The notes: generated by a model from the sequence alone, not told the origin. Counted from the first letter of the stretch, positions 15,804 to 23,256 are shown. The stretch: 24,148 nt of DNA from DATEEW01 sp035273665 (GCA_035273665.1 DATEOW010000032.1:1-24148), one strand, 5' to 3'. Made by a program: numbers and translations.

Positions 15804-16550
15804 TCAGCCCGCGACGTTTTCTTCCACTTCGACAAAATCGTCGCTGCCGGCAGCAACAATTTCTTGAATGGTCTGAGAGCGGCCTTCCAAAATTGCGTCA
15901 GCGACACCGCGGCAATATAAGCGGATCGCGCGGCTTGAATCATCATTGCCGGGAATCACGTGGGTGATGCCATCTGGGGAGTGATTGCTATCGACCACCG
16001 CCACAACCGGAATTCCCAGCTTACGCGCTTCTTCGATGGCCCCCTTCTGATAACCCACGTCGATAACAAACAGCGCATCGGGCAAGCCGTCCAGAGACTT
16101 GATCCCGCCCAGGCTGCGTTGCAGTTTTTCCATTTCGCGCTGGAAAGACAGCGCTTCTTTTTTCGACAGGCGTTCCACGCTGCCGTCGGTCACAGCCTGT
16201 TCCATATCTTTCAGGCGCTTGATGGATTGCTTGACCGTTTTGAAATTGGTCAGCATGCCGCCCAGCCACCGGTAATCGACATAAGGTGCGCCGGCGCGTT
16301 CCGCCTCTTCCTTCACGATTTCGCGCGCTTGGCGCTTGGTACCGACGAAAAGGACGGTGCCTTTATTGGCAGACAACTGACGCAGATACTTGATCGCATC
16401 GTTGTACATCACCAAGGTCTTTTCGAGGTTGATGATGTGAATCTTGTTGCGGTGGCCGAAAATAAAGGGAGCCATTTTCGGATTCCAATAGCGGGTTTGA
16501 TGTCCGAAATGGACGCCCGCTTCCAACATTTGACGCATAGTGGTCGACAT
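15804..16550 (-). CDS. rpsB: 30S ribosomal protein S2
   Basis: S2 joins the small subunit late in assembly, near the head-body junction, and is needed for S1 binding. The 248-residue protein has the typical start 'MRQMLEAGVHFGHQTRYWNP', then 'MAPFIFGHRNKIHIINLEKT', 'GTVLFVGTKRQAREIVKEEA', 'YVDYRWLGGMLTNFKTVKQS', and 'LPDALFVIDVGYQKGAIEEA'. The ATG at 16550 has GGAG at 16559-16556 with a 5-nt spacer. The frame is open to 16670, but those residues belong to the leader. It is the first gene of the large minus-strand cluster and has its own promoter and structured leader, consistent with S2 autoregulation as known for E. coli rpsB-tsf. Confidence 0.98.
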   Translation of the reverse strand: MSTTMRQMLEAGVHFGHQTRYWNPKMAPFIFGHRNKIHIINLEKTLVMYNDAIKYLRQLSANKGTVLFVGTKRQAREIVKEEAERAGAPYVDYRWLGGMLTNFKTVKQSIKRLKDMEQAVTDGSVERLSKKEALSFQREMEKLQRSLGGIKSLDGLPDALFVIDVGYQKGAIEEARKLGIPVVAVVDSNHSPDGITHVIPGNDDSSRAIRLYCRGVADAILEGRSQTIQEIVAAGSDDFVEVEENVAG

Positions 16551-16684
16551 AAAATCTCCGCTTAGGGTTGAATCTGACGTCAACCCCACTTGAACCTCGT
16601 TACCGAGGCACCCTAAAGGGGAGGACGCGAAAATAAGGGCTTTTTGCCCCAGGATTTGCCCACACGGCATGGCCGTTCAGACAG
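16551..16684 (-). promoter_or_regulatory. Structured rpsB 5' leader (probable S2 autoregulatory site)
   Basis: About 134 nt of untranslated leader precede rpsB. On the minus strand, in order, it can form: ACGGC/GCCGT with a 3-nt loop (16676-16664); GGGC/GCCC with an A5 loop (16649-16637), followed by a T-rich stretch like a weak attenuator; and CCTCG/CGAGG with a GTAA tetraloop of the GNRA type (16608-16595). Two helices then exclude each other: TTAGGGT (16616-16610) pairing with ACCCTAA (16568-16562), which closes around the tetraloop hairpin, and GGGTTG (16586-16581) pairing with CAACCC (16570-16565). The first ends two bases before the GGAG of rpsB. In E. coli, S2 represses rpsB-tsf through its leader; whether this leader is homologous is inference. 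Confidence 0.6.
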
Positions 16685-16690
16685 CCGCGC

Positions 16691-16718
16691 AGTATACACT
16701 GAAGCCTTAATCTCTCAA
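16691..16718 (-). promoter_or_regulatory. Sigma-70 promoter of rpsB
   Basis: TTGAGA at 16718-16713 (five of six consensus bases) and TATACT at 16696-16691 (five of six) are separated by 16 bp. The next bases, GCGCGGC, form a GC-rich discriminator, a feature of promoters repressed in the stringent response. Initiation would be near 16684. A perfect TTGACA at 16733-16728 lies further upstream but has no good partner at 16-18 bp. Confidence 0.7.
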
Positions 16719-16726
16719 AAGTTGCC

Positions 16727-16755
16727 TTGTCAAACAGGCGATTAATCCGTCTTAC
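16727..16755 (+). promoter_or_regulatory. Candidate map promoter
   Basis: TTGTCA at 16727-16732 (five of six) and TCTTAC at 16750-16755 (three of six) are 17 bp apart. The -35 overlaps the TTGACA read on the other strand. Transcription would start near 16762, about 80 nt before map. The -10 is poor, so this is tentative; no better plus-strand promoter was seen between 16735 and 16840. Confidence 0.25.
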
Positions 16756-16843
16756 AGGGCCGACAGGGTCGCAAAATTGCCCGCCGCATCCCGATGGCTT
16801 ATTCTTGAGTGTTTCTGTAAGTTAATTCAAAGGCATGGGTCGT

Positions 16844-17662
16844 ATGGCAGTGATTCTCAAGAGCGCCGAGGAAATTGAAAAAATGCGGATTGCCGGGCGC
16901 TTGGCGGCCGAGGTGCTCGATTTCATCACCCCGCACGTCAAAGCGGGCATCACAACCGGCGAACTGGACAAGCTGTGCCATGACTACATGCTCCGCGAGC
17001 AAGGCAGCGTTCCGGCGCCCCTGAACTATGCGCCTCCCGGTTATACCCCCTACCCCAAATCGATCTGCACTTCCGTCAACGACGTCGTTTGCCACGGCGT
17101 ACCGGGAGATCAGGTGTTAAAGGAGGGCGACATCGTCAATATCGACGTCACCGTGATCAAGGATGGTTTCCACGGCGATACTTCGCGAATGTTCTATGTA
17201 GGCGAGCCATCCTTGCAGGCGCGCCGTTTATGCGAAGTGACCTTGGAATGCATGTGGATTGGCATTCTTCAAGTTCGCGCTGGCGCCTATCTCGGCGATC
17301 TTGGCGCAGCAATACAGCGCCATGCCGAAGGCCATGGTTACAGCGTGGTGAGGGAATTCTGCGGCCATGGGATTGGCAAACGCTTTCATGAAGAACCGCA
17401 GGTCTTGCACTATGGGCGGCCGGGGACGGGACTCAAATTGCAAGCTGGCATGATTTTCACGGTCGAACCCATGGTGAATGCCGGCAAGGCCGCGATTCGA
17501 GAAGCAAAAGGCAAGCGCGCCGACGGCTGGACCATCCTGACGCAGGATCGCAGTCTCTCGGCGCAATGGGAGCACACGGTGCTGGTCACGGAAGCCGGTT
17601 ACGAAATCCTCACACATTCCGCAGGTGCCCCGCCCATGCCGCAAACGCTCAAAGCCGCCTAA
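16844..17662 (+). CDS. map: Type I methionine aminopeptidase
   Basis: Map removes the initiator methionine from new proteins after deformylation. The 272-residue enzyme has the pita-bread fold motifs and all five metal ligands in context: His in 'DVVCHGVPGDQ', Asp in 'IVNIDVTVIKDGFHGDTSRM' (two ligands), His in 'EFCGHGIGKRFHEEPQV', Glu in 'FTVEPMVNAG', and Glu in 'SAQWEHTVLVTE'. It starts 'AVILKSAEEIEKMRIAGRLA'. I prefer the ATG at 16844, with AAGG at 16830-16833 as ribosome binding site; the ATG at 16835 (MGRM) is so close to this site that it is less likely. It is divergent from rpsB, and glnD follows on the same strand. Confidence 0.96.
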   Translation: MAVILKSAEEIEKMRIAGRLAAEVLDFITPHVKAGITTGELDKLCHDYMLREQGSVPAPLNYAPPGYTPYPKSICTSVNDVVCHGVPGDQVLKEGDIVNIDVTVIKDGFHGDTSRMFYVGEPSLQARRLCEVTLECMWIGILQVRAGAYLGDLGAAIQRHAEGHGYSVVREFCGHGIGKRFHEEPQVLHYGRPGTGLKLQAGMIFTVEPMVNAGKAAIREAKGKRADGWTILTQDRSLSAQWEHTVLVTEAGYEILTHSAGAPPMPQTLKAA

Positions 17663-17674
17663 CCTCTTATGAGA

Positions 17675-17719
17675 GCCGGCCGCGTTTGCTCGTTGATGTA
17701 CGACCAAAGACAGGCCGGC
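17675..17719. other. Large imperfect hairpin between map and glnD
   Basis: GCCGGCC at 17675-17681 is the exact inverted copy of GGCCGGC at 17713-17719. Inside it, TTTG (17685-17688) pairs with CAAA (17705-17708) and TCGT (17690-17693) pairs with ACGA (17700-17703), around a 6-nt loop, with a C-C mismatch and a 3/4-nt internal loop between the paired blocks. This makes 15 pairs in one 45-nt structure. It begins 13 nt after the map stop. There is no T-run directly after it (ATTTTTC comes about 12 nt later), so it could be a map terminator, a processing or stability element, or one copy of a REP-like repeat. Confidence 0.5.
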
Positions 17720-17807
17720 CAACTTCGCGCTGGGCATTTTTCAATGAGGTCCGCGGTTCCCAACCGGCGTGTTGTGTGTTGTGAATAGCGAATCGGAGCC
17801 TTTCTAA

Positions 17808-20381
17808 GTGTCTTCCATTGCCGAGCGCCTCGCTTATGCGCCCTCCGTCGCCGAATGGCGGCGCCGGCTGAACGAAGGACGGACCGCCCTCCACGAGGAG
17901 TTAAAAGCGGAAGGCGATGCCAAGCGCTATCTGCGCCGACATCGCCAACTGGTGGATAGCTTGTTACGTGAAGTATGGGAAGCCGCCGACCTGCCCCGCG
18001 GTCTTGCGCTCGTCGCCGTTGGCGGATATGGGCGCGGCGAGCAGTTTCCTTTTTCCGATGTCGATGTTCTGATCCTCCTTCCCGACGATGTTGATGCCGG
18101 GCCCGCGCTAGAGGCCTTCGTCGGACGTCTTTGGGATTTGGGAATGGAATTAGGGCATAGCGTCCGCACCATTGCCCAATGCAGCGAAGAAGCAGCGAAG
18201 GACATCACCGTCCAAACGGCATTGCTGGAAGCGCGCCTTTTGTGCGGCAGCCGCGCGCTATTTAACCGGTTCTATCAGCGCTTGCATGCCGATTTTGATG
18301 CGCAGAAGTTCTATCGGGACAAACTGCTGGAACAAGATCAGCGGCATGCGAAACATCAAGACAGCCCCTACAGTCTAGAGCCGAACCTGAAGGAAGCGCC
18401 GGGCGGCTTGCGCGATCTGCACGTCGTGCTTTGGATCAGCCGCGCGAGCGGGCTCGGAAGGGATTGGCAGGCGCTCGCAGCGCATGGGCTCATTACCCGG
18501 GCTGAAGCGTTGCGCTTAAAACGCCATGAAGCGCTATTGCAGGAGATACGCATCCGCCTGCATTTGCTCGCCAACCGCGGCGAAGAACGCATCATCTTCG
18601 ACTTCCAGGATGCGCTCGCGAAGGAATTCGGTTGCACCGAATTGCCCGGGCGGCGTGCCAGCGAAGTCTTCATGCAGCGTTATTACCGCAGCGCTAAAGC
18701 GATTACACAGCTCAACGAAATTCTTTTACAGAACATCAGCGCGGCGCTTTTTCCACACGAGACCGCTTATTCGCCCGAGCCGATCAACGAACGCTTTCAA
18801 GCCGTGCGCGAATTGCTCGACGCGCGCGATCCCGCCATTTTTGAGCGCGAACCGGACGCTATTTTGGAGAGTTTTTTATTACTGCAGCAGCACGCAGAGC
18901 TCAAGGGTATGACAGCGCCGACCTTACGCGCGCTATGGCGCGCACGCGCCCTCATCGACAGTCGGTTCCGTCGCGATCCGAAACATAAAGCGCAATTTCT
19001 CGCCATATTGCAGGAGCCGCGCGGCATCGTTCATGAGCTGCGGCGCATGAACCAGTACAGCATCCTGGGCCGTTATCTGCCGCCTTTCGGCAAGGTGGTG
19101 GGCCAGATGCAGCACGATCTTTTTCACGTATACACGGTCGACCAGCACATCCTCATGGTCATCCGCAATTTAAGGCGTTTCACCCTGATCGAATACGCTC
19201 ACGAGTATCCGCTATGCAGCCGCTTGATGACCAGTTTCGAGCGTTACTGGTTGCTTTACCTCGCGGCACTGTTCCATGACATCGCCAAGGGACGGGGGGG
19301 CGACCACTCTGAATTGGGCAGCGTCGAAGCGGCCCGCTTTTGTCGCAGCCATGCGCTTTCACGCGAGGACGCGGACCTGGTTGAGTTTCTGGTGTCACAA
19401 CATTTGGTCATGTCTTCGGTCGCGCAAAAGCGCGATCTGTCCGACCCTGATGTCATTCGAGAATTTGCGGCGAACGTAAAAACGGAACGCAGGCTCACCG
19501 CCTTATATCTCCTGACGGTCGCTGATATTCGGGGCACAAGTCCAAAAGTATGGAATGGCTGGAAAGGCAAACTTCTGGAAGACCTCTTCCGTGCCACCCG
19601 ACGCCTATTGCGCGGCGATCAAGTTGGACCGGATCAGGATATGCAGTCCAAACAAGACGAGGCGTTGCGCCTTTTACGCCTGTACGCGCTTTCCGACGAA
19701 GTGACGGACAAGTTTTGGCGGCAACTGGACATGACCTATTTCTTGCGTCATGAAGCGCAGGAAATTGCCTGGCATACGCGCAATTTGTATCACCGTGTGG
19801 ACGCCGATAAACCGGTGGTGAAAGCGCGCCTCGCGCCTTTCGGTGAAGGAATCCAGGTTTTCATCTACTGCAAGGATGAGCGCGATTTGTTCGCCCGAAT
19901 CTGCGGCTATTTCGAATCGATCAATTTCAATATTGCCGATGCAAAAATCCACACGACCAAGCACGGCTATGCGCTCGACAGCTTTTTAGTCATGGGGGTC
20001 GGCAGTGCGCGCTACCGCGATCTTATTAATTTGATCGAGTACAACCTCGCCGAACGGCTGGCGCAACGGGGACCGCTGAGCCCGCCGGTACGCGGGCGCA
20101 TTTCTCGTCAATCCAAACATTTTCCCATTACACCCGAAGTCAACATTCGGCCTGACGAGAAGAACCAATATCAGTTACTTTCCATCGCGGCAGGCGACAG
20201 GCCGGGTCTCCTTTACAGCATTGCACGCGTACTGAGCGAATACGATGTTCGCCTTCATAGCGCCAAAGTTGTGACCTTGGGCGACCGCGCCGAAGACGTA
20301 TTTCTCGTCAGCGGCCCGAGCCTTTCCAAAGAGAAAGAAATTCTGCAACTCGAGCAGGATGTTCTGCGTGCCTTAAGTTAA
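17808..20381 (+). CDS. glnD: Bifunctional [protein-PII] uridylyltransferase / uridylyl-removing enzyme
   Basis: GlnD senses glutamine and adds or removes UMP on PII proteins, which in turn control glutamine synthetase and nitrogen-regulated transcription. The 857-residue protein has all four expected parts: the nucleotidyltransferase domain with 'VGGYGRGEQFPFSDVDVLI' (Gly72-Gly73, Asp84 and Asp86); a GlnD linker with 'NLKEAPGGLRDLHV'; the HD hydrolase domain with His490-Asp491 in 'LAALFHDIAKGRGGDHSELG'; and two C-terminal ACT domains near residues 682-750 and 788-857, the second with 'AGDRPGLLYSIARVLSEYDV'. The start is a GTG at 17808 with GGAG at 17795-17798 and a 9-nt spacer. It follows map by 145 bp, a common neighbour in beta- and gammaproteobacteria. 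No clear promoter was found in the gap. Confidence 0.97.
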   Translation: MSSIAERLAYAPSVAEWRRRLNEGRTALHEELKAEGDAKRYLRRHRQLVDSLLREVWEAADLPRGLALVAVGGYGRGEQFPFSDVDVLILLPDDVDAGPALEAFVGRLWDLGMELGHSVRTIAQCSEEAAKDITVQTALLEARLLCGSRALFNRFYQRLHADFDAQKFYRDKLLEQDQRHAKHQDSPYSLEPNLKEAPGGLRDLHVVLWISRASGLGRDWQALAAHGLITRAEALRLKRHEALLQEIRIRLHLLANRGEERIIFDFQDALAKEFGCTELPGRRASEVFMQRYYRSAKAITQLNEILLQNISAALFPHETAYSPEPINERFQAVRELLDARDPAIFEREPDAILESFLLLQQHAELKGMTAPTLRALWRARALIDSRFRRDPKHKAQFLAILQEPRGIVHELRRMNQYSILGRYLPPFGKVVGQMQHDLFHVYTVDQHILMVIRNLRRFTLIEYAHEYPLCSRLMTSFERYWLLYLAALFHDIAKGRGGDHSELGSVEAARFCRSHALSREDADLVEFLVSQHLVMSSVAQKRDLSDPDVIREFAANVKTERRLTALYLLTVADIRGTSPKVWNGWKGKLLEDLFRATRRLLRGDQVGPDQDMQSKQDEALRLLRLYALSDEVTDKFWRQLDMTYFLRHEAQEIAWHTRNLYHRVDADKPVVKARLAPFGEGIQVFIYCKDERDLFARICGYFESINFNIADAKIHTTKHGYALDSFLVMGVGSARYRDLINLIEYNLAERLAQRGPLSPPVRGRISRQSKHFPITPEVNIRPDEKNQYQLLSIAAGDRPGLLYSIARVLSEYDVRLHSAKVVTLGDRAEDVFLVSGPSLSKEKEILQLEQDVLRALS

Positions 20382-20510
20382 GCGAAGCGAGCGCTGCGCT
20401 TGCGTTTACTTCGTGGCCGCGGCGCTTCGATCTGGACGTCAGATTAGGCGCAAATGCGCAAATTCATCCGTTTTCCGTTCAGGCGAAGAATTCCGCCCAA
20501 TCCGGTTGGA
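20382..20510. other. Convergent gap between glnD and def
   Basis: 129 bp separate the two stops. CGAAGCG at 20383-20389 is matched by its inverted copy CGCTTCG at 20423-20429, and an overlapping alternative pairs GC-AAGCG with CGCTTGC across a bulged G. Neither is followed by a good T-run, so termination here may be Rho-dependent. No open frame of interest is present. Confidence 0.35.
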
Positions 20511-21041
20511 CTAGTCGTCCTGTAAATCCTGGCCGGGAAAGAGCGCGGCTGAAAATCCGAAGTTGGAAAGGTCTCGAATACGCATGGGATAGAGGATGCC
20601 CTGCAGGTGGTCGGTTTCATGCTGAACAACGATGGCGTGAAAACCTTCGACGCTGCGGTCAATGGGGCGACCTTTCTCATCGAAGCCTTGATAGCGAATA
20701 CGCCGATGACGCGGCACTAAACCTCGCATGCCCGGTACGGAAAGACATCCCTCCCAGCCTTCCACCATTTCATCGCTCAAAGGCGTTAGCACCGGATTGA
20801 TCAGCACGGTATCGGGCACCTCTTCTGCATCCGGGTAGCGCTCGTTCGGATGGACGCCGAAAATGACCACCTGCAAGCCTACGCCGATTTGTGGAGCAGC
20901 TAGCCCAGCACCGTTCAAATCGGCCATCGTATCGCGCATGTCCTGCAACAGGGCGTGCAATGCCGGCGTGTCGAAGGCTTCCACCTTGCTGGCTTGCTGC
21001 AACAGACGCGGGTCGCCCATCTTCAGTACGTCTCGAATCAC
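20511..21041 (-). CDS. def: Peptide deformylase
   Basis: Deformylase removes the formyl group from the initiator methionine; Map, also in this window, acts after it. The 176-residue protein has all three motifs: 'GAGLAAPQIG' at 44-53, 'WEGCLSVPG' with metal-binding Cys99, and 'HETDHLQG' with His141, catalytic Glu142 and His145. The N-terminus MIRDVLKMGDPRLL is typical when started at the GTG at 21041, which overlaps the upstream gene's TGA as GTGA. A TTG at 21062 would add seven residues and is less likely. The usual def neighbour fmt is absent, so this may be a second deformylase gene. The C-terminus after the third motif is short and ends in an acidic tail. Confidence 0.94.
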   Translation of the reverse strand: MIRDVLKMGDPRLLQQASKVEAFDTPALHALLQDMRDTMADLNGAGLAAPQIGVGLQVVIFGVHPNERYPDAEEVPDTVLINPVLTPLSDEMVEGWEGCLSVPGMRGLVPRHRRIRYQGFDEKGRPIDRSVEGFHAIVVQHETDHLQGILYPMRIRDLSNFGFSAALFPGQDLQDD

Positions 21042-21796
21042 GGCGTTGTTCCGCTCACACAATCGCCAACGAATTGTTCCAATACACGACGAGCCCGTTC
21101 GATCGTTTTTCGCAGCGTTTCCTCGATGGTCGCAAACTGAATACCGCTCGCGCTATCGCCTTTCCCCGCCGCATGATTCACGATCACTGCCATGCACGCA
21201 TAGTCGAGTTCAAGTTCGCGAGCCAATACCGCTTCCGGCATACCGGTCATGCCGACAATGTCCGCGCCGTCGCGTTCGTAACGAAGAATCTCTGCGGCGG
21301 TTTCCAAACGCGGTCCTTGGGTCACAGCATAGACGGCCTGATCGAGAATGCTTTCACCGCAGGAGGTTGCCGCTTTAAGCAACCGCTGACGCAGCGACTC
21401 GGTGAAAGGATGTGTGAAATCGACGTGCGTCACCGGCACGTCGCCACCTTCGAAGAAGGTCGCGCGGCGACCTGCGGTGTAATCGATGATTTGATGAGGA
21501 ATGACTAGGCTGCCCGGCGCGAGATCCCCGTGGATGGCGCCCGTAGAAACGATCGATACCACTTCCGTGACACCCTCGGCATGCAGTGCCCATAAGTTCG
21601 CGCGGTAGTTCACTTCATGAGGAGCGATGGTGTGGCCGTAACCGTGTCGCGCTAGAAAGACCACCTCACAACCGCACAGATTGCCGAAGGTGAGCGCGCC
21701 GGACGGTTCGCCATAAGGTGTGCGCACTGCCTTCCGATGCGTCACATCGAGATTACCGAGCTTCGTCAGCCCGCTCCCACCGATTATCGCCAACAT
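21038..21796 (-). CDS. S-methyl-5'-thioinosine (or thioadenosine) phosphorylase, PNP/MTAP family
   Basis: A 252-residue purine nucleoside phosphorylase of the trimeric MTAP/PNP family, which splits methylthio-nucleosides with phosphate into a free base and methylthioribose 1-phosphate. Visible signatures are 'LAIIGGSGLTKLGNL' with the phosphate loop, 'VVFLARHGYGHTIAPHEVNY', 'ALHAEGVTEVVSIVSTGAI', 'VTQGPRLETAAEI', and 'ADIVGMTGMPEAVLARELEL'. The base-binding segment reads 'AVIVNHAAGKGDS', with Asn207 where adenine-specific MTAPs are expected to carry Asp. An Asn favours 6-oxopurines, as in the Pseudomonas aeruginosa methylthioinosine phosphorylase. The hpt gene 7 bp upstream, which would use the released hypoxanthine, supports this reading. 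The substrate is still an inference. Confidence 0.9.
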   Translation of the reverse strand: MLAIIGGSGLTKLGNLDVTHRKAVRTPYGEPSGALTFGNLCGCEVVFLARHGYGHTIAPHEVNYRANLWALHAEGVTEVVSIVSTGAIHGDLAPGSLVIPHQIIDYTAGRRATFFEGGDVPVTHVDFTHPFTESLRQRLLKAATSCGESILDQAVYAVTQGPRLETAAEILRYERDGADIVGMTGMPEAVLARELELDYACMAVIVNHAAGKGDSASGIQFATIEETLRKTIERARRVLEQFVGDCVSGTTP

Positions 21797-21803
21797 AAAT
21801 CGC

Positions 21804-22358
21804 TTAAACCTTGTGTTCTTTCAACGCGTAAATCGCCGGCAGGTTGCGCCATGCGCCATAAGCGTCCAGGCCGCAACCGAAGACGAAACGGTCCGGCACA
21901 TGCAGACCGACATAATCTGCTTTCACCGGCTTGTTCTTTCCGTTCAGTTTTTCTGCGAGCACAGCGACATGGCAGGATTTGGCACCCAGATGCATCACTT
22001 GTTGCTTGATGGCCGCCAGCGTGATGCCTTGGTCAAGAATGTCGTCGATAACAAGTACCGAACGGTCTCGCACATACGGCGGTGGCGCTACCTTCCATTC
22101 GATTTCCTGTCCGTCCGTGCGGTCGCCGTAACGAGAAGCATGGACATAATCAAGATGCAATGGGAAGTCGAGTAAAGCAAGCAGTCGACCGCACAAATAA
22201 AGGCCGCCATTCATGACGCATAGAAGGAGCGGTTGGGCGTTTTGGAAATCTTTGCACAGCTGGGCGCCCAATTGTTCTATCGCCGCCTCGACCTGCTCCT
22301 TGGCGCAAAGTAAGTCCGCCTGTTCCAGCATGCGCCGCGCTTGATCGATAGTCAGCAC
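21804..22358 (-). CDS. hpt: Hypoxanthine-guanine phosphoribosyltransferase
   Basis: This type I phosphoribosyltransferase converts hypoxanthine or guanine and PRPP to IMP or GMP. The 184-residue protein has the PRPP-binding loop 'VLVIDDILDQGITLAA' at 101-116, the pyrophosphate-loop region 'LLCVMNGGLYLCGRLL', 'LDYVHASRYGDRTDG' in the flexible-loop position, and 'KADYVGLHVPDRFVFGCGLD' with the base-stacking aromatic and the conserved Asp. The start is a GTG at 22358 with purine-rich AGGGAAGG upstream; there is no ATG in the 18-bp gap after galU. It lies between galU and the phosphorylase gene, all on the same strand with short gaps. Confidence 0.92.
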   Translation of the reverse strand: MLTIDQARRMLEQADLLCAKEQVEAAIEQLGAQLCKDFQNAQPLLLCVMNGGLYLCGRLLALLDFPLHLDYVHASRYGDRTDGQEIEWKVAPPPYVRDRSVLVIDDILDQGITLAAIKQQVMHLGAKSCHVAVLAEKLNGKNKPVKADYVGLHVPDRFVFGCGLDAYGAWRNLPAIYALKEHKV

Positions 22359-22376
22359 TACTGCCCGCCTTCCCTG

Positions 22377-23246
22377 TTAACGTGACTGCGCCGTCAACCA
22401 CTCCGAAAAATCGCCACCGACTTCCGCGTGTTTGCGGCCCAGAGCCACGGTCGCTTGCAGATAACCCAGCTTGGAGCCGCAATCGTACCGCGTTCCTTCG
22501 AAACGATAGGCGAGAACCCGCTCCTCTCGCAATAGCGCAGCGATGCCGTCCGTTAGCTGTATTTCCCCGCCCGCGCCGGGCTTCACGTTACGCAGGTGGT
22601 GAAAGATGCGCGGCGTAAGGACATAGCGACCGATTACCGCCAGGTTCGAAGGCGCCTCGGCGGGTTTCGGTTTTTCAACGATGGCTTCGATGGACTCAAG
22701 CCGATCGTCGATGCGCGTCGCACGCACGATGCCATAGCTATTCGTCTGTTCGCGAGGGACCTCCATAACGCCCAATACCGATCGGCCTTCGCGGTGAAAA
22801 ACATCAGCCATCTGCTTCATCACCGGCGTTTGGCTATCGATCATGTCGTCAGCCAAAATGATCGCAAAGGCTTCGTTATTGACCACAGGCTGCGCACAAA
22901 GCACTGCGTGGCCAAGCCCAAGCTGTTCCGGTTGTCGGATATAGATGCAGTTCACATTTTTAGGCAGGATGCCTCGGACGAGCTCGAGTAATTCGGTTTT
23001 CCCCCTGGACGCAAGCTCGTTTTCGATTTCATAAGCTTTGTCGAAATGGTCCTCGATGGCGCGTTTATGGCGGCCGGTGATAAAGATCATTTCCGTACAA
23101 CCTGCCGCAACCGCTTCCTCCACCGCATATTGAATCAGCGGCTTGTCCACGATCGACATCATTTCCTTCGGGCTTGCTTTGGTCGCGGGCAGAAACCGGC
23201 TGCCGAAACCCGCGACCGGGAACACCGCTTTAGTGATGACTGCCAT
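22377..23246 (-). CDS. galU: UTP--glucose-1-phosphate uridylyltransferase
   Basis: GalU makes UDP-glucose for lipopolysaccharide core, exopolysaccharide and galactose metabolism. The 289-residue protein has the nucleotide-binding signature 'VAGFGSRFLPATKASPKEM' near residues 11-29, 'VDKPLIQYAVEEAVAAGCTE', 'IFITGRHKRAIEDHFD', 'QPEQLGLGHAVLCAQPVV', 'FAIILADDMID', and 'GGEIQLTDGIAALL', all typical of bacterial GalU. The ATG at 23246 has AAGGA five bases upstream and follows the ligA stop by 10 bp. This pairing with ligA is known from betaproteobacteria and suggests co-transcription. Confidence 0.96.
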   Translation of the reverse strand: MAVITKAVFPVAGFGSRFLPATKASPKEMMSIVDKPLIQYAVEEAVAAGCTEMIFITGRHKRAIEDHFDKAYEIENELASRGKTELLELVRGILPKNVNCIYIRQPEQLGLGHAVLCAQPVVNNEAFAIILADDMIDSQTPVMKQMADVFHREGRSVLGVMEVPREQTNSYGIVRATRIDDRLESIEAIVEKPKPAEAPSNLAVIGRYVLTPRIFHHLRNVKPGAGGEIQLTDGIAALLREERVLAYRFEGTRYDCGSKLGYLQATVALGRKHAEVGGDFSEWLTAQSR

Positions 23247-23256
23247 GTCCGTCCTT

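Noticed and set aside
15960..16565. 201-residue plus-strand open frame
   Set aside because: It is the mirror of rpsB; its composition (rich in His, Phe and Arg) reflects the reversed ribosomal gene.
16551..16670. N-terminal extension of S2
   Set aside because: The open frame covers the leader; the ATG at 16550 has the Shine-Dalgarno sequence and gives the conserved N-terminus.
17667..17894. 75-residue minus-strand open frame over the map-glnD gap
   Set aside because: It overlaps the glnD start, has no ribosome binding site or domain, and the hairpin in the gap better explains the unusual sequence.
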